A stretch of DNA of 64,000 bases from positions 1 to 64,000 of the forward strand of contig NZ_FOZX01000009.1 in NCBI RefSeq assembly GCF_900116135.1. The letters run 5' to 3'. The translations under genes and the position numbers were made by a program. This stretch comes from Saccharopolyspora flava (lineage in GTDB: Bacteria > Actinomycetota > Actinomycetes > Mycobacteriales > Pseudonocardiaceae). Under the pieces are notes generated by a model. It saw only the letters and a list, made by a program, of their open reading frames with translations. It made no database searches and was not told the DNA's origin. Within the stretch, counting starts at the first letter, position 1. Each line of letters opens with the position of its first letter. Of this stretch, positions 62,075-64,000 are shown in pieces.

Positions 62075-63202
62075 TCACAGCGGGAAACGGGTGGGGGAGA
62101 GCGCGGCGACGTCGTGCGCGGTCCCGCCGTCGAGCGCGAGGTCGGCGCCGATCTCGCCGAAGGCGGGGGCGAGCTTGAAGCCGTGACCGGAGAAGCCGGT
62201 CATCACGGTGGCCCGGCGGTGGCCGGGCAGCGGGCCGAGCAGCGCGTGCTCGTCGGGGGTGAAGCCCTCGGCGAAGGTGCCGACCCGGATCGGGTGCGGC
62301 GTCACGCCGGGCAGCAGCCGCGCGGCGGCGGCCGAGGCCGCCCGGGCGTGCTCGGGCGCGGAGCTGCGCGGGAGCGCGTCGGGCCCGTTCAGATCGGGCC
62401 AGCCGAGGTGGTGCGGCACGATCTTGATCGCGGCGCCGTCGAGCGCGGGGAAGCAGGAGAACCCGGCCTCGGGGTGCCTGCGGATGGCGATCGGCAGCGC
62501 ATCCGGGGTGTGCGCGGCGACGTCGCGCGCGGCGAACCAGTAGGCCGTGATCAACCGGGCCTCCACCGGCAGCGAGCGCAGCGGAGCGAGCTGACGCGCC
62601 CACGGGCCGGGCGCGAAGATCACGTGATCGACGTCGAAAGCGGTGCCGTTGCTGGTGATCCGCCACCCGTCCGCGGTTTCCACGGCGTCGGTGACCGGGT
62701 GGTAGGGCAGCACGCGGGCGCCTGCCTCCTCGGCCGAGCGCAGCGCCGCCTGCACCGAGGGCTCGGGGCGGAGCACGCCCGCGGCCGGGTCGAGCACCAT
62801 GATCTCGCCGTCGTCGATCCGGTGCTGCGGGAACCGCTTCCGGGCCTGCGCGGTGTCGAGGACCTCGTGGTCGAGCCCGGCCTCCTCGGCGCAGCGGCGC
62901 ACGGCCGCGACGTCGGGGTTGTCCGGCGCGCCGATCGTCAGCCCGCCGCACAGCGTGAGCAGGTCCGCCCCGGCGTCGCGTTCCAGGTCGCGCCACAGCG
63001 CTTCGGCGCGCTGCAGCAGCGGCACGTAGGCCGCGCCTTCCTTGTAGGCGGTGCGGAAGATCCGGGATTCACCGGCCGAGGCGCCCCGGTCGTGCCCGGG
63101 GCCGTAGGCGTCGAAGGCCAGCACCTCGGCGCCGCGCAGCGCGAGCCGCCACGTCGTCATGGCACCGATGACACCGGTTCCGATCACCGCGACGCGAGTC
63201 AT
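62075..63202 (-). CDS. Sarcosine/N-methyltryptophan oxidase-like flavoprotein
   Basis: 375 residues. FAD site VIGTGVIGAMTTWRLALRG (~6-24); Rossmann continuation SAGESRIFRTAY (~42-53); C-terminal MTGFSGHGFKLAPAFGEI (~337-354) is diagnostic of the MSOX/MTOX group. The covalent-flavin Cys (normally C-x-Y-T-x-TPDEH) appears replaced: the segment reads TFAEGFTPDEH (~302-312), Phe at the Cys position. That suggests non-covalent FAD and perhaps dehydrogenase rather than oxidase activity. GGAGGAG six bases before ATG 63202. Confidence 0.88.
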   Translation of the reverse strand: MTRVAVIGTGVIGAMTTWRLALRGAEVLAFDAYGPGHDRGASAGESRIFRTAYKEGAAYVPLLQRAEALWRDLERDAGADLLTLCGGLTIGAPDNPDVAAVRRCAEEAGLDHEVLDTAQARKRFPQHRIDDGEIMVLDPAAGVLRPEPSVQAALRSAEEAGARVLPYHPVTDAVETADGWRITSNGTAFDVDHVIFAPGPWARQLAPLRSLPVEARLITAYWFAARDVAAHTPDALPIAIRRHPEAGFSCFPALDGAAIKIVPHHLGWPDLNGPDALPRSSAPEHARAASAAAARLLPGVTPHPIRVGTFAEGFTPDEHALLGPLPGHRRATVMTGFSGHGFKLAPAFGEIGADLALDGGTAHDVAALSPTRFPL

Positions 63203-63278
63203 GAAACGCTCCTCCAGGGGTTTTCCGGGCAGGCTGAACTGGCGGTTCCTCGGCGGAACCGGTTGCGGGGGAGGGAAG

Positions 63279-63998
63279 TCAGTCCTGCGTGGACAGGACG
63301 CTGTGCTCGATGAAGAACTCGACGAGGTCGGGTCGGATGATGTGCCACATGGCTTCGGCGAGGGAGCCGTCGGTGAGCCAGGTGAGGCGGCGCAGCCGGA
63401 TCACGGCCTGCCCGGCGGGGAGTCGCAGCCGGGACGCGGTGTCGTCGTCGAGCACCACCGGGTCGATGTAGACGCGGGACTTGGCCGCGGGAATTCCGTT
63501 GCGGGAGAAGTAGTCGTGCACGGTCAGGTGGTCCAGGTCCTCGTCGAGCAGTCGTGGTGCCAGCGAGAACGGGACCGCGGAGAGTTCGACGGCGATGGGG
63601 TTGTCGTCGACGTCGAACTTGAGCCGGCGCAGCTGCGTCACCGGCGCGTCGTCGTCCACCCCGGGCATCTCGACGTCGGCGTCGCGCGCCGGGATGACCG
63701 CAGCGGAGTCCACCGCGTGCCGCCCGGGGATCTCCGGGCCCTGCAGCACGGGGTTGACCATGCGCAGCAGGTTCTCCTGCCGCGCGCCCTCGGCGACGAA
63801 CGTTCCGCGCCGCCGGTGCCGTTCCACCAGCCCGGCCTGGGCCAGCTCGGACAGCACTCGCTGCGCGGTGGCGCGGCTGACCGAGTACTGCTCGCGCAGC
63901 TCCGCCTCGGTGGGCAGCTTGCTGCCGGGCAGCAGCGCACCCGAGCGGATCCGCTGCTCCAGTTCGGTGCGGATGCGCAGGTACGCCGGGGTCGTCAT
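63279..63998 (-). CDS. GntR-family regulator (HutC-type)
   Basis: 239 residues. GntR winged helix (LLPGSKLPTEAELREQYS and VSRATAQRVLSELAQAGLV, ~23-58), then a UbiC/HutC effector domain (~85-235). It heads the minus-strand operon GntR-oxidase-symporter-oxidase with a 76-base gap to the next gene and is likely its repressor. The start ATG lies two bases from the window end, so upstream signals cannot be read. Confidence 0.9.
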   Translation of the reverse strand: MTTPAYLRIRTELEQRIRSGALLPGSKLPTEAELREQYSVSRATAQRVLSELAQAGLVERHRRRGTFVAEGARQENLLRMVNPVLQGPEIPGRHAVDSAAVIPARDADVEMPGVDDDAPVTQLRRLKFDVDDNPIAVELSAVPFSLAPRLLDEDLDHLTVHDYFSRNGIPAAKSRVYIDPVVLDDDTASRLRLPAGQAVIRLRRLTWLTDGSLAEAMWHIIRPDLVEFFIEHSVLSTQD

Positions 63999-64000
63999 GG

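Overview
The window reads as one contiguous piece of a high-GC actinomycete chromosome. Three things point there: very high GC with GTG, TTG and leaderless starts; dense ATGA/GTGA/TGATG gene overlaps; and a left half whose gene order matches the mycobacterial Rv1691-Rv1713 region (TPR protein, HAD phosphatase, small protein, tlyA, nadK, recN, steA, steB/mctB, pyrG, NUDIX, xerD, parA, scpA, scpB, pseudouridine synthase, cmk, der). The rRNA operon in front and the accessory content suggest the Pseudonocardiales, perhaps a Saccharopolyspora-like genus. The genus is a guess; the phylum is not.

Layout. 1-383: 3' end of a 23S gene, 5S and a strong terminator. 605-17440: a conserved core on the + strand for nucleotide and NAD metabolism, DNA repair, septation and chromosome segregation/condensation. 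17501-19214: a CPA2 antiporter and its RCK-type subunit on the minus strand. 19410-24066: cmk-plsC-der followed by a NarL-type two-component system. 24067-26145: an S9 peptidase. 26438-31457: a GtrB-GtrA/YfhO-like-PIG-L cell-surface glycan operon. 31454-40173: a DeoR-controlled polyol/sugar catabolic island (permease, HAD phosphatase, 2-hydroxyacid dehydrogenase, FGGY kinase, DhaK-DhaL kinase, RpiB isomerase, class II aldolase). 40182-41707: an aldo-keto reductase/TetR pair with its operator. 41857-50895: a TM-ACT-GNAT protein, idi, a secreted M28 aminopeptidase, a [2Fe-2S]/FAD oxidoreductase pair, and an efeO-DyP-phospholipase C operon. 51148-59056: stand-alone metabolic genes plus a J-domain/NERD membrane protein. 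59447-63998: a GntR-controlled amine or amino-acid oxidation operon (two flavin oxidases and a sodium:solute symporter).

The most unusual signal is not a gene. Two 193-nt intergenic elements, 7463-7655 and 32896-33088, lie 25 kb apart, have identical length, and carry two hairpins whose arms differ almost everywhere yet stay paired. They flank perfectly conserved cores. That is the covariation signature of a structured element; I cannot assign it to a known family.

Other points of interest: a 29-nt sequence shared by the promoters of the polyol permease and of the catabolic operon (likely DeoR operator), a perfect 18-nt palindrome in the reductase/TetR promoter, a possible structured RNA with a terminator in front of the J-domain/NERD gene, several leaderless promoters, and several unusual fusions or degenerate active sites.
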